Shown: positions 1-13,207 of the stretch, one piece after another
Numbering within the stretch: the stretch's first letter is position 1
Layout: each line of letters starts with the position of its first letter
Source of the DNA: Stercorarius parasiticus
Lineage: Eukaryota > Chordata > Aves > Charadriiformes > Stercorariidae
DNA: 64,000 nt
Assembly (NCBI GenBank): GCA_013396915.1
Contig: VWZL01004638.1
Location: 1,887,038 to 1,951,037, forward strand
Direction: 5' to 3'
Notes under the pieces: generated by a model
The model's input: the letters and a program-made list of their open reading frames with translations, nothing else
The model's database searches: none
Told to the model about the DNA's origin: nothing
Made by a program: the position numbers and the translations under genes

Positions 1-2611
1 ACATACATTAGCTTGGGAAATGCCTTTAATTTCTAATTTTTTATTTTTTTTAACCATAAAACTGAAATAAAAGTTTTTAGGCAGTGGCTCTTCAATTCTG
101 CACATCTTTTAATGTTGTGGGTAATGACTGTGACCATTCTTACCTTAAATCAGTCTTTGATTTGATGCATGCCATTTGCAGAAACTAGAAAGCTGAAAGT
201 AGATTCAAATTGACCAAAAATCACCAATTGAGTTTTTCCCTGTGAAGCACTATTTTTTTTTTTTTATAGTAGCTGACAACAAAGAAGTGCGTACACTTGT
301 TTCTACCCTTGGTTTGTCCCTGACTTGCAATTAGAAGGGGAAGGGAAGAATGTTCAAATTCTGATTAAAAGCAGGTAAAACGTGAAGAAAAAATGAAAAA
401 GTCGGTAGAAGAGAAATGGAAAAAATATATTTTTTTTAAATAAATAACATCAAAATGTTTCATACTGCATCAGTATGAGAACAAAAATGTTTGTTTGGAT
501 TACTAATGATATAACAATGTTATGGTAAACGTAATGCTTTAGCATTATCAATAAGGAAAAAGAGCTTTCTTTCATTCCATGTTAATTTTGGTATTTATTA
601 CACCTAACTGTAACTGTTGATAACAGCAGGGAAGATCACCCTTTCTGATATTATGTTATTACAGTTATTGCTTCTTTATACTCTTGGTTTTTGCTTTGCT
701 TAAATTAGACTTTGTGATGATTCAGACTATAGATGTCTGCAACTGAATAATTCTGATAGTGTGTGGGGTTCATGTGTATTTCTTAATGAGTTGTACATGC
801 TATCAAGTGCTCTGCCTATCACACAACATAACTGCTCAGAATAACCTACTGAGCAAAAAATCCCAAACCAGACAACAATAAAAAAAAAAAAGCAGAAATT
901 GATATTATAAATAATTGCTGAAGAAGGAAGGTGTGCTGGGGAAATTAGGGCTGGAATAGTTCAGTTATCGCAAATAGTGAGGAAGGAGGAGGGAAGTTCA
1001 TTCAAGTCGAAGTTTCTTAGCTGAAAAACAAAATAAAACAAGCTGATGAAGGAGGGAACAAGGGGTAAGTCTTTATCCCTTGATAAAGACACATGATCTT
1101 GACTGAAGAACAAGTAATGGTGAAAGAAACTTGCGATGAAAGTCAGAGATTCTGATTTCTGCACTTTTGCATGTCCAGTTACGTGTATGAAAGCAGATTG
1201 GGAGTGGCTGACAGGGATGACACTGTTCTCATCTACACTGTTGTCCTCTCCAAGCTACAGGAGGACTTCGTTAGGCTTTTCATGCAGCAGATCTGTTTGC
1301 TAGCTTTAACTCTTCTGTTATTAGAGAGATAATTTTGTCAGAAGCACCCGCTTTTGTTGTGTCTGATCCTGAAAACATGAACACAAGAGTAAATTTCTGC
1401 ATAAGACCTGTCCCACTGGAGTAGTATGCTTAAGATTAGTTACATGCCTAGAATTGTTCTTGTGAACAAGAATTTGTGAGTAGAAAGGAGATATTATTTT
1501 CTTGTAATTCTGAGATGAAACCCCATCCATCTGGATGAGGTAAAATTTCTTCCATTTCCCTTTGTGTGCATATGGAGATACACCCTCCAACCACAAATGT
1601 CTCAATACTAAGAAAGTTGCAGTCTTCTATTATTTTTTTTTCTTTCATCTAGCCCTCTTGATTCAAATATTGCCATTATTGACAGCAAGACAAGAAGGTA
1701 ATGACAGACTACCAAAAAAAAGGTATCTAAAGAATGCATAGCATTTACATAAAATGTATTTGTAAAAATGTGCTTTGATTAGTTAAGCACTCCTGTGATT
1801 AAGCACCCTATTGTTGTGATTTTTCTTTAGCTATGCTTTTCCTTTTCCTTTAAATCCTCTCTGGTTTTCATTCATTTTCTGTCCCTGATTGATGGATTGT
1901 GATGATGAGTGAGCACTCAATATATTAACCATCAAGTACACATAGTGTTTAGCGTACACTATTCACATAATCCTTTAAATGCAGAAAAATGGACAACTTC
2001 ACACAGAGTTCTGTGGTACTTCAAAATATTTTAATATTGACCTTATATCACCTAGAGGTGTACTGTTTTTTATTAGGCATGTGATTAGTTGTGGATCTAG
2101 GATTTCCTACTTTTTTTTTTTTTTAATATAACTAAATTTTATGGAGAGGGTTCAATTTCATGGGTCTATTCAAAAAGCAAATGAAAAACAAGAAATAACA
2201 TCTCATAGGTCACATGCATGGCTGGAACCTACTAAAGCCTTTATATGGATGTTTGCTACTGGACCTAATAGTGTAACTAATAACAGTAGCAACTCCCCAT
2301 CTTGTGTACAAACTGTTATTGGTATACTTGGAAATACTCAGCTGGTGCATTTCATAAATATTTACTGATAGCTTTAGGCAAATGCTACAGTAAGCATCAC
2401 TTTGAAGCATTTTAAGCAGATGTTCTGGTGGTAGCACACTTCAAATCTTGTAATAAAGCTAAAACATACTGCATAGGAAATTGCATAGATAAGTATATTC
2501 ATAATTTTTACACTCCTCTTCCCTTTTATGTAACTTTTCTTCCATTAATGCTCTACACTATTTTACACAAGATCCTGTATTCACTTAGGGTCTCCATGCC
2601 AAGAAGCTAAG
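1..2611. other. AT-rich non-coding stretch
   Basis: No coding region, RNA gene or recognisable mobile element can be supported here. The sequence is AT-rich with several short poly-T and poly-A runs, for example near 250-265, 876-890 and 2111-2124. The open frames are short, lack family signatures and lie in both orientations, as expected by chance in AT-rich DNA. Two small segments (about 150-187 minus, 1021-1064 plus) have splice-like ends, but they are too short to separate from chance. Confidence 0.6.
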
Positions 2612-2964
2612 TTAGAACTCTTTCTCTTCTTGGTGCGCCCCATGGTACTGGTCCCTGTGCTGCCTGGTACTGTGCATGCTAGGGCTTCCTCCATATCCAT
2701 ACACATTGGTTTTCTTCCACATGCCACTTCTGTCCAGTGGCTGGCTGGGATGCATCTGGATTACGCACATGAACCCAGGACTACAAACTGATCTTGGGTG
2801 CAGCAATTTAGATGTATGTGGGAAGTTCAGGATTTCATTCCAAGCACTTGAATGGACTAAGCTGTTGTGATCACTTGGGCTGTTCTTCCCAAGTAGCAGA
2901 AGACAAAGGCAGGGAATCAGGAAGTGCCCACTGTAGGAGAAGATCAGGTTGATGAGATTCATCT
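2612..2964. other. Unassigned segment next to the CR1 fragment
   Basis: This is slightly GC-richer than the DNA to its left and abuts the recognisable CR1 homology. A 116-codon frame is open on the minus strand (2612-2962) and a shorter one on the plus strand (2676-2870); neither resembles a protein family I know. It could be diverged upstream CR1 sequence, another old repeat, or unique DNA. I could not match it to the CR1 endonuclease region by eye, so it is left unassigned. Confidence 0.4.
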
Positions 2965-3452
2965 ATGGGTTCTGAGGTCAACTGGCAGATGAAGTTGCCA
3001 AGCAGCTATCCATCTTATTTGAGAAATTATAGCAGTCTGGTGAAGTTCCTGCCGGAAAAGGGGAAACATAACTCCCATTTTTAAAAAGGGAAAAAAAGGA
3101 AGACCCAGGGAACTACAAGCCAGTCAGTCTCACCTCTGTGCCCAGCAAGATCATGGAGCAGATCCTCCTGAAAGCTATGCTAAGACACATGGAAAATAAG
3201 GAGGTGATCAGTGGCAGCCAACATGGCTTCACTAAAGGCAGGTCATACTTGACAAATTTGGTAGCCTTCTACAAGAGTGTTGCAGCATTGGTGGATAAGG
3301 GAAGAGCAGCTGACATCATCTACCTGGACTTCTGCAAAGCATTTGATACTGTCCTGCATGACATCTTTGTCTCTAGATTGGAGAGACATGGATTTGATGG
3401 GTGGACTGCTCGGTGGATAAGGAATTGGCTGGATGGCTGCACTCAAAGAGTT
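2965..3452 (+). mobile_element. CR1 LINE fragment (internal, both ends missing)
   Basis: This is a relic of a chicken-repeat-1 (CR1) non-LTR retrotransposon in plus orientation. The DNA reads like the middle of the CR1 second ORF: a stretch equivalent to [14 protein letters not shown], then IMEQILL, then QHGFTKGRS, then [11 protein letters not shown], then WIRNWLDG and QRV. CR1 copies are normally cut at the 5' end and keep the 3' UTR with its short octamer tail. Here homology stops abruptly after the QRV codons near 3452, with no 3' UTR and no octamer tail. The copy has therefore lost its 3' part by deletion or rearrangement, or was broken after insertion. The left edge is approximate. CR1 elements of this kind dominate bird genomes and are also found in other sauropsids. 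Confidence 0.9.
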
Positions 3453-3482
3453 CCTGTCCTAATTCCATTTTTGTTTGTTTAA
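3072..3482 (+). pseudogene. CR1 reverse transcriptase fragment, non-functional
   Basis: This is the coding remnant inside the CR1 relic. An uninterrupted frame runs to a stop at 3480-3482. It contains reverse-transcriptase fingers and palm sequence with the motif A region YLDFCKAFD, whose first aspartate (bases 3327-3329) is the expected first catalytic metal-binding residue. The motif C (xxDD box), thumb and C-terminal region are absent because homology ends near 3452; the last ten or so codons are unrelated flank. Upstream, the same reading frame contains stops at 3030-3032 (where related copies have a tryptophan codon) and 3069-3071 (next to an apparent small deletion). The protein cannot be active. 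The long surviving frame is a remnant and not evidence of a host gene. Confidence 0.85.
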
Positions 3483-6400
3483 CTTTAAAGCAGAGACAAA
3501 CATTTTCCCCTCTTGTCTCCCAAAAGACTGTGTAGCATTTTGCTAAAAATTTACCACCATGCAACTTTTGCAAATGAGGCTGTTAGTTTATCTTGCATTT
3601 GGATGTTAATTTCTCAAATGCCTTGGAGATGCAGATAACTTAAGAAAATCCCCAATAAATATAACATTTCCTTTTTATTCCATTTATCACATTTCTGTTA
3701 CATAAAACTCCATTACTTGTGAAGAAAGTAACAACTTCACAAATTTGAAGCAACCGGTATAAGTGTATTGCTTGTTTCTGCTATTTCTGATTCATATCAT
3801 GGTATGTGAACATCTAAAGTGTGCCCTTTTTTCTTTCTAAGTGTGGAGGATTGACAGTAGCAGCTCCAGATTTGCTAGCGTTAGGACGACAGGCTCAGCA
3901 GCACTGGGAGGCTGAGGCAGCTTTCCTATGCATTTCCAATCAATCCCAGCAGGTTGTCTCTTTGTGGCAGGATAAACTATAAAGTGCACCATAAGATTGT
4001 GGCGCTTTCTCTTCTACAGATGAAAAAGAAAGTACTTGTGTCTGTATTTCAGATACACAGCTAGACAGGGCTTGCCTGTAGTCTTTTATACATGCATGTG
4101 TTTTGAATATTCTGGAGTGTACAACACAATGAAGCGGATGCTCTTTCTCAGCCGAAGATCCCGTTACTTATTTTGAAAATCGAAAACAAAACCTGTGCAC
4201 ATAGTGGCAAAACAGTGAGTTCCTAAGAGTCAAAACAGACTAAATGATTACTCCTAAAGTTACCATAGCAGACTGACTTCTTTTTTGTTTGGCACATCTA
4301 TTATTCATGTGCTTGTTGTGCAGGGTGTTATTCATATAGATACATGAATGAATTATACTAAGGTATTGGAATTGCTGGTACACGTCCTACCCCGATGATG
4401 AGTAAATGAACATATGGATTCCTGTTACTGCTCAAGAAAGGCTGGAAGACGTACGTACATGCACAGAATCTCTTACTGTAAATGATTAATTATCACAATT
4501 TGATGTTTTTTTCTTAGACAGAAGGCTACATTAATCAACACTTTTAAACTATCAAAGTCATTATTGAATGATAGCTTATTATAATAGATCATATTTCTTA
4601 TAGAGAGATACTGTTATACGGACATTTTGAATTGCAAATGAATAGCTGCACATCTTTCCGATCTGTTAATGTATGCCAGATCAGAGCCAAATAGCCACTA
4701 GCTACACAGATATAGTGTGACATTTCTGAATTCTCTTGTTTTCTTCTAGAATCATATTTGAAGAAGTGGAAGCAGTTGAAATAGCAAACATTTTTCTTAA
4801 TGATTTTGTCAGCTGTACTGAAACCCTTTTTGTATAAAGGTATAAATATTTTCCTTAATTTTCATATGATGTTTAGAAAAATTTACACATTACACCTATT
4901 TAATGATCCAAAATTAAACTGTTTTTATATGATTATATGTCCTATATATTCTTTCATATATGATTCAGCCCTTTTCTTACTTGCCTGTGATTCAGATAAA
5001 AATGCATGTTTCCCCCTGCCAAATCTGCTCATTTGCATGAAATTTATCTCCTGGAATAAAATAGGTAACTAGTCAATGTTTAATATATTGGTGTTCTGGC
5101 AAATTAAAATTAATAATCCCAAGCGACAGTGTTATTTTTAGTCCAGTTTAAAAATAGCTTAAGCCTTTCTGTGCTATTAATAAGTATGTACTTACTGCAC
5201 GTGGTTAGAAAAAAAAATAATTTCTATGAATCGCTGCATATTCATTAGCGAAAGATGAGTGGAATGTCTCGTTTTGCAGTGAAAGTGTATAGTAGTTGAC
5301 TAAGCTTAAAAAGTGAAAACGAGATATTCCATTCAATAGGTAAAACCCCAGGGTCCAGTACTGTGGTGAGACAGATATTCTTGCTGGTAACAGCAGGAAA
5401 TGTTCTTTGATGTGTTCTCTGGCAGTTCAGTACAAATGGTCCTTACATGAATGCTGATAGAATTGAAAACTAACTAGAGGAGTCAGCCCCTAAACCATAT
5501 CTCCTTACAATCCTGTTTTGGCAATTGAAGTATAGCACTTTATAAATGAGGAAATAAGTTAAAGCAGCCAATTTTATATTACCAGTGTACAAATGAATAT
5601 TTTTTTCAGAAAATTAAGGTCTTTTTGGAAGAAGTGCTTATGTTTAAAGGTAAAAAATCATGGAGGCTTTTGAATAGTGAAATTATAATCTGTCTAGAAT
5701 CCAATTTTTCAAAAGGTGTTTTGTTTTCAGAGAGGACAAGAAATTAAGATTCACATTTCTCACAAAATCAAAATAAAAATATTTCACTTAGGTGTCTTAG
5801 AAAAAATAGCATTTGAAATAAGCACAAATCCATTTTTTTGTGTGTGTGCATGTCAGCTTACTAAAATGAATTGGAAGATTTTGGTTTTCTTTAGTATACT
5901 CTTAATCTGTGTCTCTCTATACTTCCCTGGTACTTCACAACACAGATTGATCACCTCTTGTGCATGTCATCCTCTGTATGCCATGCTCAATCCAAGTAGG
6001 CTTCCCAATATGTGTAATGGCCAACTTCCACCCCTCATGTAGAAAAGTCTCACAGGCGCCATGGTATACGTGCTTCAGCCAAGGAGAAGCCAAACAATAC
6101 TTTTTAGAAAGTGCTATGGTAGATAAATGAAAAACTAGATATCTGTCTGTAGCTGAATTTTTTTCTACAATATTTTATTAGTCTTTTCTAAGAGAAAAGC
6201 TGTACATGTGACCATGCTTACTTTGGTACCTGATTCCCTGGCCCCAAAAGCTGATGGGAAGATTAAGGCTGAGAAACGGGATTTGGGGCTAGATTGAAAG
6301 CAGGGCAAGGAGCGAGGTGAGTCTCTGGTTTCCAGAGACCTCAACTGCGGCGCATGGGTAAATGGGTAACATTGAATCCCCACGGAGCCTTGCTGTTGTA

Positions 6401-9400
6401 GCATGCATAGGTGGGCATGCATAGGTGTGACCAAGCCATGGCATCAGCTGGTCTTCTTATCCCAAAGACAAGGTGGAAGGAGGGAGATAGTGGGAGCCTC
6501 CAGTCTGCCGCCTGCTGAGCTGGAGAAGGTAACCGCACCAGCGAGCTACTGGATCCCTGCAGCAAGAGGGATCACTAGGGGAAGCGTTCCTGATGGCATG
6601 AGGCAAGGACAGATGGAAAGGTCCTAGGTAGAGATTGGGTTGTGGGGTAGTAACACTTTTCTTTGCCTTTGTGAAAGTTGACTAGTAGAGGGGTGAAACG
6701 CAGCTCCCTTTTTGTTTCCATCCAAATACAAATGCAAGCTTGAGTCAGAGCAATATACTTTACAACCTGTATAGAATACATTATTTTTATTTATGTGTGT
6801 TCCTGGCTGCAAAACTATAGAAATGGAATGTCTTGGAATAATTTATTTGAAGGCTAACATATATACACTATTTCTAATTTATAAATGATTACATTGTACA
6901 GATAGCAAAAAGAGGGCATAACCTAGCTGCTTGCAATGAAAATTGAACGTGGAAATAAAATACAGATGGACTCTTATCCTCAGGGAAAGCCTCGGTTCCC
7001 ATGAATACTGTAATGCTCGAGAAAGTTTTACTGAGAAAAACAGAAATGATCTTTTTCAGGAAAGTACCACAAGATTCCAGTCTTTCCATGTTATAAAATT
7101 CTATATTGAAGGGAGGGAACAAGAAGATATTGATGTGAATTCCACTAATTCTAGAAATAAACACTGCATCTGAATTGCAGTGTTTCAAAGAAGCATAGGA
7201 GACTGCTCCTGACTGCCAGAGGTGAGGCATTCTCAATTATCTCAAGTGCTAGCGACCTACACAGCAGGATAGGAAACCTTGGTTTTGATGACCACTTGGG
7301 AAAGAGGTTTATCATAGATGAGGAATGATCATGGCTTTGAAATTTACAGATATTGAAGAAAAATTGCCTCCATCAGATGGATAAGTAATATTGGTTGGGG
7401 TTTTTTACATTTTTTTTATGGTTATATGGATCATGTTTGAATTATTATGGCCAGAAGGATAATGGTTACTAGACAACAGAATCTGTTTTTCTTAACTACA
7501 GACTTTTTTTGGTTTTGTATTTTGGCTCTGAAATCATTCAGACTATTAAACAAAATGCAGCCTACAACATCTGTTCTGAAGAAAAATTATTGAAATGTGG
7601 GAACCAGTGATAGTAAAGAGGAAGAGATTTAGCTATTTTTTTTAATGTCAATACGGAATTGACAACCGGTTACTAAATTTGTTCATGAAATTAATATTTC
7701 TTAGAAATAGCTAGAGAGGAGAATGAGCAAATACAATATGCGGCTAAAAGTTTGGAGGCTTTTCTAATAACAAACTTACATGTCAGCAGGTCTGAATGAT
7801 GAAAAATTTTTACAGCTAGATATGTTAATGTAGCTCTATTAATACAGTTAATATTCTCCTGACTATGGAAAAGTTAGAGCAAAAAAAGCTTTCCTCTATT
7901 AATTTGTTGTGAAGCTTTGCCAGCAGAAATCTACTTAATTATCTCTTAATTTGTGGCTTTAATGAATGCCATGAAGTTGTCTCTTTTTTTTTTTAATACA
8001 GTACTCAGTATTCCAAGTTACAATGTGCATGATATGCCAGAAAAAAAAAAAAAGAGAATGTTATAATATGCTTACAAATAGTATATGGTCATAAAGCTAT
8101 GCTTGAAAAACAACTGCTCTAAAGAAACTCTAAAGAGTTTTTGGTCTAAAGACTGGATTTCTTATACAGACTAAACTTTGGTCCTGTTAAAGTTGAGAAT
8201 AAAATTCTTCAGGGATTCATGCAGGATAAAAAATCATTGTTACATTAAAAGAAACAGAGAAAAGAAAATAACCGCATTTTGTATCTCTCTAATAATTTTC
8301 AAGTTTTATAGATATGTAATTATAATATGGAAATGTAATTATGCATCTGCCATGGTTTTACAAGACAAGTTGTTTTATCAATTGTTATTTTTTTACACCT
8401 GTTGATTCAGAAACTACTTCTCTCTTACTGTTTTCTTATACTTTCTTTAGGGGGAAGGAATAACAACAAGGTTATATAGTTCTTATCAGATGCACTTACC
8501 TCTCTGATTAATGTCACTGGAATCAGTCCGTGATAAGAAGCTTCTCAGCATAGGAAAAATAAGCAGCATAAACAAGACCAACCTAGACCTGTCTGTTATT
8601 TTCATCTAGTAATACATACTCCAGAAAAAAAAGTACGGAGGCACCAGAATTTAGTTGTAGGGAAGGGATACTGGAATTAATCTTCTGATTGATGTTTGCT
8701 ATTTCCTGTTACTCTCTGATGAAAGAAAATATAGTTCCTTACTATACAATTTCTGTAATATTCATTCACAGTGTAAATGGCTCCCAAATGATTATTTAAG
8801 CCAAACAAGATTTCATTGTCACTGGGGAGTGGCAAGCAAGAAGATCTTGGGATTTGCATAATAATTGGTTTGAAACAAGTGATATTCCATACAGTACTGT
8901 GTATACAGAGAGTAATGAATATGGTAGCCACAGTCTGTGAGATCGGTATCGGGACTATAATGAAAGCTGAATATTTTTCAGTCTTTGGAGGTTTTCAAAC
9001 ATCCATACAAGCTAATGAGCTAATTTAGATAAGCATTAAACATGAATTTAATCACATTACTGGTAATTATTAGCAGACATACAATATGAAGTCCTTTTAG
9101 TTTCCTTCAAAAGTTGTAATTAACCATAAAAAAAGTAAATTGTTTGACCTCATGAACTGCATATAAATGACTCAACTAAAGAGTTTTAGACTTAATAGGA
9201 TGCTTAGCTTAAAGTCATTTTTCCTTATATATTATTTAGCTGAAAGTAAAAGTGTGGGTTCTGCCACACATTAACAGCAAAATCAGACTACATTTCTGAA
9301 AATGTTACTCACTGAAATGAGCCTGAAAACTAAATCCATTTTCTAAGAGTATACAGCATATGTTTATCTGCTTTTTACGGCCGCATTCCTGTGCCATCTC

Positions 9401-12400
9401 ATATGCTGGTCATGAGTTAGCAGGTAAGCATATACTTCCAGTAACCTCCCCAGCTCCTCTGAAATGTTTAAATTCAAGCACATGAGCGAGGGTCTTGTGG
9501 ATTAGAACAAAAAATGTGTTCAAATAAGACTTCTGCTTGGCAAACATCATGAGGACAGGCATACCTGGCCTGAAAGGCTTGAGAGAGCAAGATTTCCTCC
9601 CTAACTGCCTACACCAGGCAGGGGACTGCACTCCCCATGCATTTCAGCGACAAAAAAAAATGGCTAGAGTATAAAAAGAAGTATATAAACATTTTTATAA
9701 AAGGATTTTGAGGTAAAGTTTCCAGTCCTAGAAATATTTGAACAAATAAATATTATTAGTTTGCTTGCTTTAAAAGAAAAGGAGCGGTTAAAGTTGATGT
9801 ATAGCGAGAGTGGTCCCTGAAGTTATGATTCTGGAAAGAAGCACTTAATAATCTAATTTCAAATAATGGAAGTGAACTGTTTTTTGAAAGTTGGCAAATG
9901 ACTATGACTGTTCAATTTCTCTCAGGCAGTGAGGGAGAGTGCTTTCTTATTTAACAGAGTAGTGAGCTCATCTACTTTTTCATTTATCAATGGACCATTG
10001 CTCAAGAGCACATCTTCCATGCATTTGCTCATGTTAGTCAGAAGTTACACTTTTTCAGCAATATTGTAAAATGAAGATTTATATGAAAACAGATAAAATG
10101 CTATTTTTTCAATGGATTATCACTGATGTAAAATGATTATCTTTTAAGAGGCTTGTTGAAAGCAATTTTTTCACTGTAAAAATTGGTGGAGAAGTAATTT
10201 TCTGTATAATTAATTTTTCAGCAAAAAGTGTTCAGCCAGCTCTCTGACTAGCCATGTTATCTGTGCCTGGGATTACGCTGAAGACTGTCTTTGGGCTCTA
10301 GCAGGTCAGCTGTCAGCCTGAGCTAGAATCGGCTTTTGCACACAGCAAGGTGCAAGGAGTCAAAGCTACATTTCTCCTGTCACAGAAATGGCTAACGAAA
10401 TGGGCCACATGTAAGATCTTACCCCCAGCACGCTTAGATCTCGTATGGTCTTTCTATGAAAACTCACTTCCAGCCCCCAAGCCCCACAATATTTGGGATA
10501 GGAACAAGCAGAATTCAACAGACAGAAGTGTAGTTAATCGGCTATGGGGATGTAGGTGTCAACTAGAAGACAGAGTAATCAAGAGGTTTGGGGCACTTTC
10601 TTCTGTCACGTAAAATTTTTCTGCTTCTTGAAAATGTTTCTCCTTCCTGTCTTTCACCCGACTTTGTTCTTCAGCTCTATTTTAAAACATTTTACTCTCC
10701 TGCCTCCTATGTCCTCCTCTGAAACAGTCACCCTTTCTTCTTTTGCTGCTTTTCCAGCTGGGTAATCCTTGCTAACCAGAGCATTCCTGAAATATTGTGG
10801 AGCCATGATGGCTCCTGCAATTGCATTCTTCAGTGTATTTATGTTATACATCTTTCTCTTAAGCTGTGTTTATATAAGCAGTTACAACAGTGAAGCATGC
10901 AATCTATAGACTAATTAGAATTTACCATAATAAACACAACTATTAATCATGACTTTCATTATTTTTTGCTCAAATAAACACTTGATATAATCCAGGACAA
11001 TGACAAGAGAATGATCATTAATAACAAACACTTAGTATTTACTAATTAATTAAAGCTGCTCATTAATTTATTTGAAAGAGAAATATTAAAGGAACATGCC
11101 ATTCATGCAATTTACTGTAAATGAAGAACAAAAATATCTTCCCTTGGCAATCAAATGTTCATGAAACTCTGTGGAGTGCATTAAGGATCTTGTGAGTGGA
11201 AAGCTACACCTGTTTAATGGAAAAAATTCATTGTTTAATTCACAGTCAGAGCACTCACAAGCTGCATAGTATCTGTATGAAATTACATTAGGTAAATAAG
11301 AAAAAGTATTTTTTTTTTTGCACACTCCGACTGTGTGGAAAGAATATCTTTTGCTATGCTTTTTGTGCTCTGTCTACAGCAAATGGAGATGTGACCTTGT
11401 CCCTGTGTCTCGTCTTGATGTCTTCTGGTTCTGTTGTGTTTAACTGATATAAAACAAAAATAAAAAATAGGAAATATCGACTTCTTGCAAGAATATAAAA
11501 TTTGACTGAGAAAGGGAATTCAACTTTTTTTGATGTTGCCTCAGGCACGTCTTGAATTAAGTTACACCCATTTCTATGAAATTGTTTTTTCCAGCCTATC
11601 TACTGGAATTACCTTACACAGCTACTAATGTCTTCGTTTATGTCTTTCAAAGTCTGTTTTTATAATACTCAACTGAACTTAGTTTAGTCCTGTTTTTTCA
11701 CTATGTCAAATTTGAGTATGAAAATTTTCTAGCTGTTAAGCTCTCAGTTTTGGTTAACAAACATATGATTTTGTCATATCTCTTTTAGAGTCTTCATCAA
11801 GAGCCTAAAGTGTTTTATCTCCTGTGTTGATGAGGAAAATTTTCCCCTAATTATGCCATTTAGTAATAATACTAGGAAAACATGAAATAGAATGAGAACT
11901 TGTGGTGATAACTCAACAAAGAGAAAGGCTATTAGAAAAACTACTTTTGGCAAGAATTCTGTAGTCTTTCCTGTTTTTAACAAAGATCATCTTTCATGGT
12001 GTTGAAGGGTTGCTTGGCAGTGTTTGGGTGCTGAGGAGGCAGTGCAAATACGCAGCCACTTTCCAGCAACATGGTGGAAAATGTTTCCAATACAGAGCAG
12101 TACTAACTCGGCCACTTTGGCTCCACTGCCCGCTACGTGGAAATCCACTTTTGGCCTGTTGGATCATGAAAACTAATTTACTTGAGGTGTGTTGAATGTA
12201 CCAATGCATTGAATGACTTCTGCATAGTTTATTAAAGGGAATATTCTTTAGCAAACTTCAGGAATACTGTCCCAAACTATGAAAACAGTTTTTGAAACCA
12301 AAATAATCAAAACATAAATCTAATGGGTGTCAGCTGAAGAAGTATCCAGTTTTGCTTCTGTTTCTTTTTGTTATAGATTATTTCATGCCTACTGTGTTTT

Positions 12401-13207
12401 ATGTTTCCAAATTTCCAGAGCAAAGAGTCCAACCTCTGTAAAATGTGTTCTGAAACTCATTTGTATTTGGTCTCCCTGAACTCAAAACTATTTTTTCAAG
12501 TTGTAGAATTTGTGTGTGGGCTCATTCAAGCAGAGCAATATGTGGCAAAACTTTAAAAATTGAATTCCAAAGTCACTTTTTCAAGTCCTTCATGGTGGGA
12601 CTAGATCATTCTCCTAGATCATGGCAGAGGAAGTGGTGCACTTTCAACAGCATTTGAGATTTGTTGTGGAAATTACTTATTCAATTGTGTGGCTTATAAC
12701 TGTCATTTTGAAGTTTTGTTTTTTATAAGCATAGGGGGACAGTTATTCAATGTTAATCCCTGACAGAGTTATGTTAATTTATATGACATGGTGACACAAA
12801 ATGCTTGAGGCAGCTTTTTTTGCCCTTTTTCTTTTCTTCTATGGGAAAGGCACTGTGGAAATGATAGTAATTTTTCCTGTCTCAGTGAATCAGCATGTGC
12901 TGTAAAAGGTAGAATAAATATTCCTATGCTATGCTTGCCATTCTCCTCCTCCTTATCTTTGCATTAAAAAAAAAAAAAATAATCCAGAGTAATTTTGACC
13001 CATGCAGCTCCTTCAGTCAGTCAAATCTTAAAAAAAAAAAAAAAATCTTACTGAATGAGCAAAAAAAATGGTCTGTCTGCATGTCTACAGAAGCAGAGGA
13101 TTCCAGTGGGATCTTGTTCATTCTCAGAGTTTTTTTGACCTCTGGATGCGCAGAAAGTTGTGCATGAATATGTAGGCAAGCACCAGCAAGGCAGATGTTA
13201 CACTTAC
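3453..13207. other. Long non-coding stretch
   Basis: No gene is supported in these roughly 9.8 kb. Contents of note are a GC-richer patch at about 6,290-6,640 with a small tandem duplication, homopolymer A/T runs near 7,988, 8,040, 11,312, 12,966 and 13,030, and a TAAT-rich block at about 10,880-11,080. Open frames of up to 115 codons occur on both strands with no recognisable domain. A minus-strand segment near 8,499-8,545 has a strong GTAAGT-type donor (complement at 8,492-8,498) and a 14-codon open frame, but it is too short to call an exon. Confidence 0.55.
6401..6428. repeat. Two-copy 14-bp tandem duplication
   Basis: The 14-mer gcatgcataggtgg at 6401-6414 is followed directly by gcatgcataggtgt at 6415-6428, with one mismatch. 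The unit begins with the palindrome GCATGC. It lies inside a local GC-richer patch (about 6,290-6,640) of unknown origin. A replication-slippage origin is likely. Confidence 0.9.

Noticed and set aside
8499..8545. Short minus-strand segment with a perfect gtaagt donor
   Set aside because: Only about 14 codons and a poor acceptor; strong donor-like strings are frequent by chance in 64 kb.
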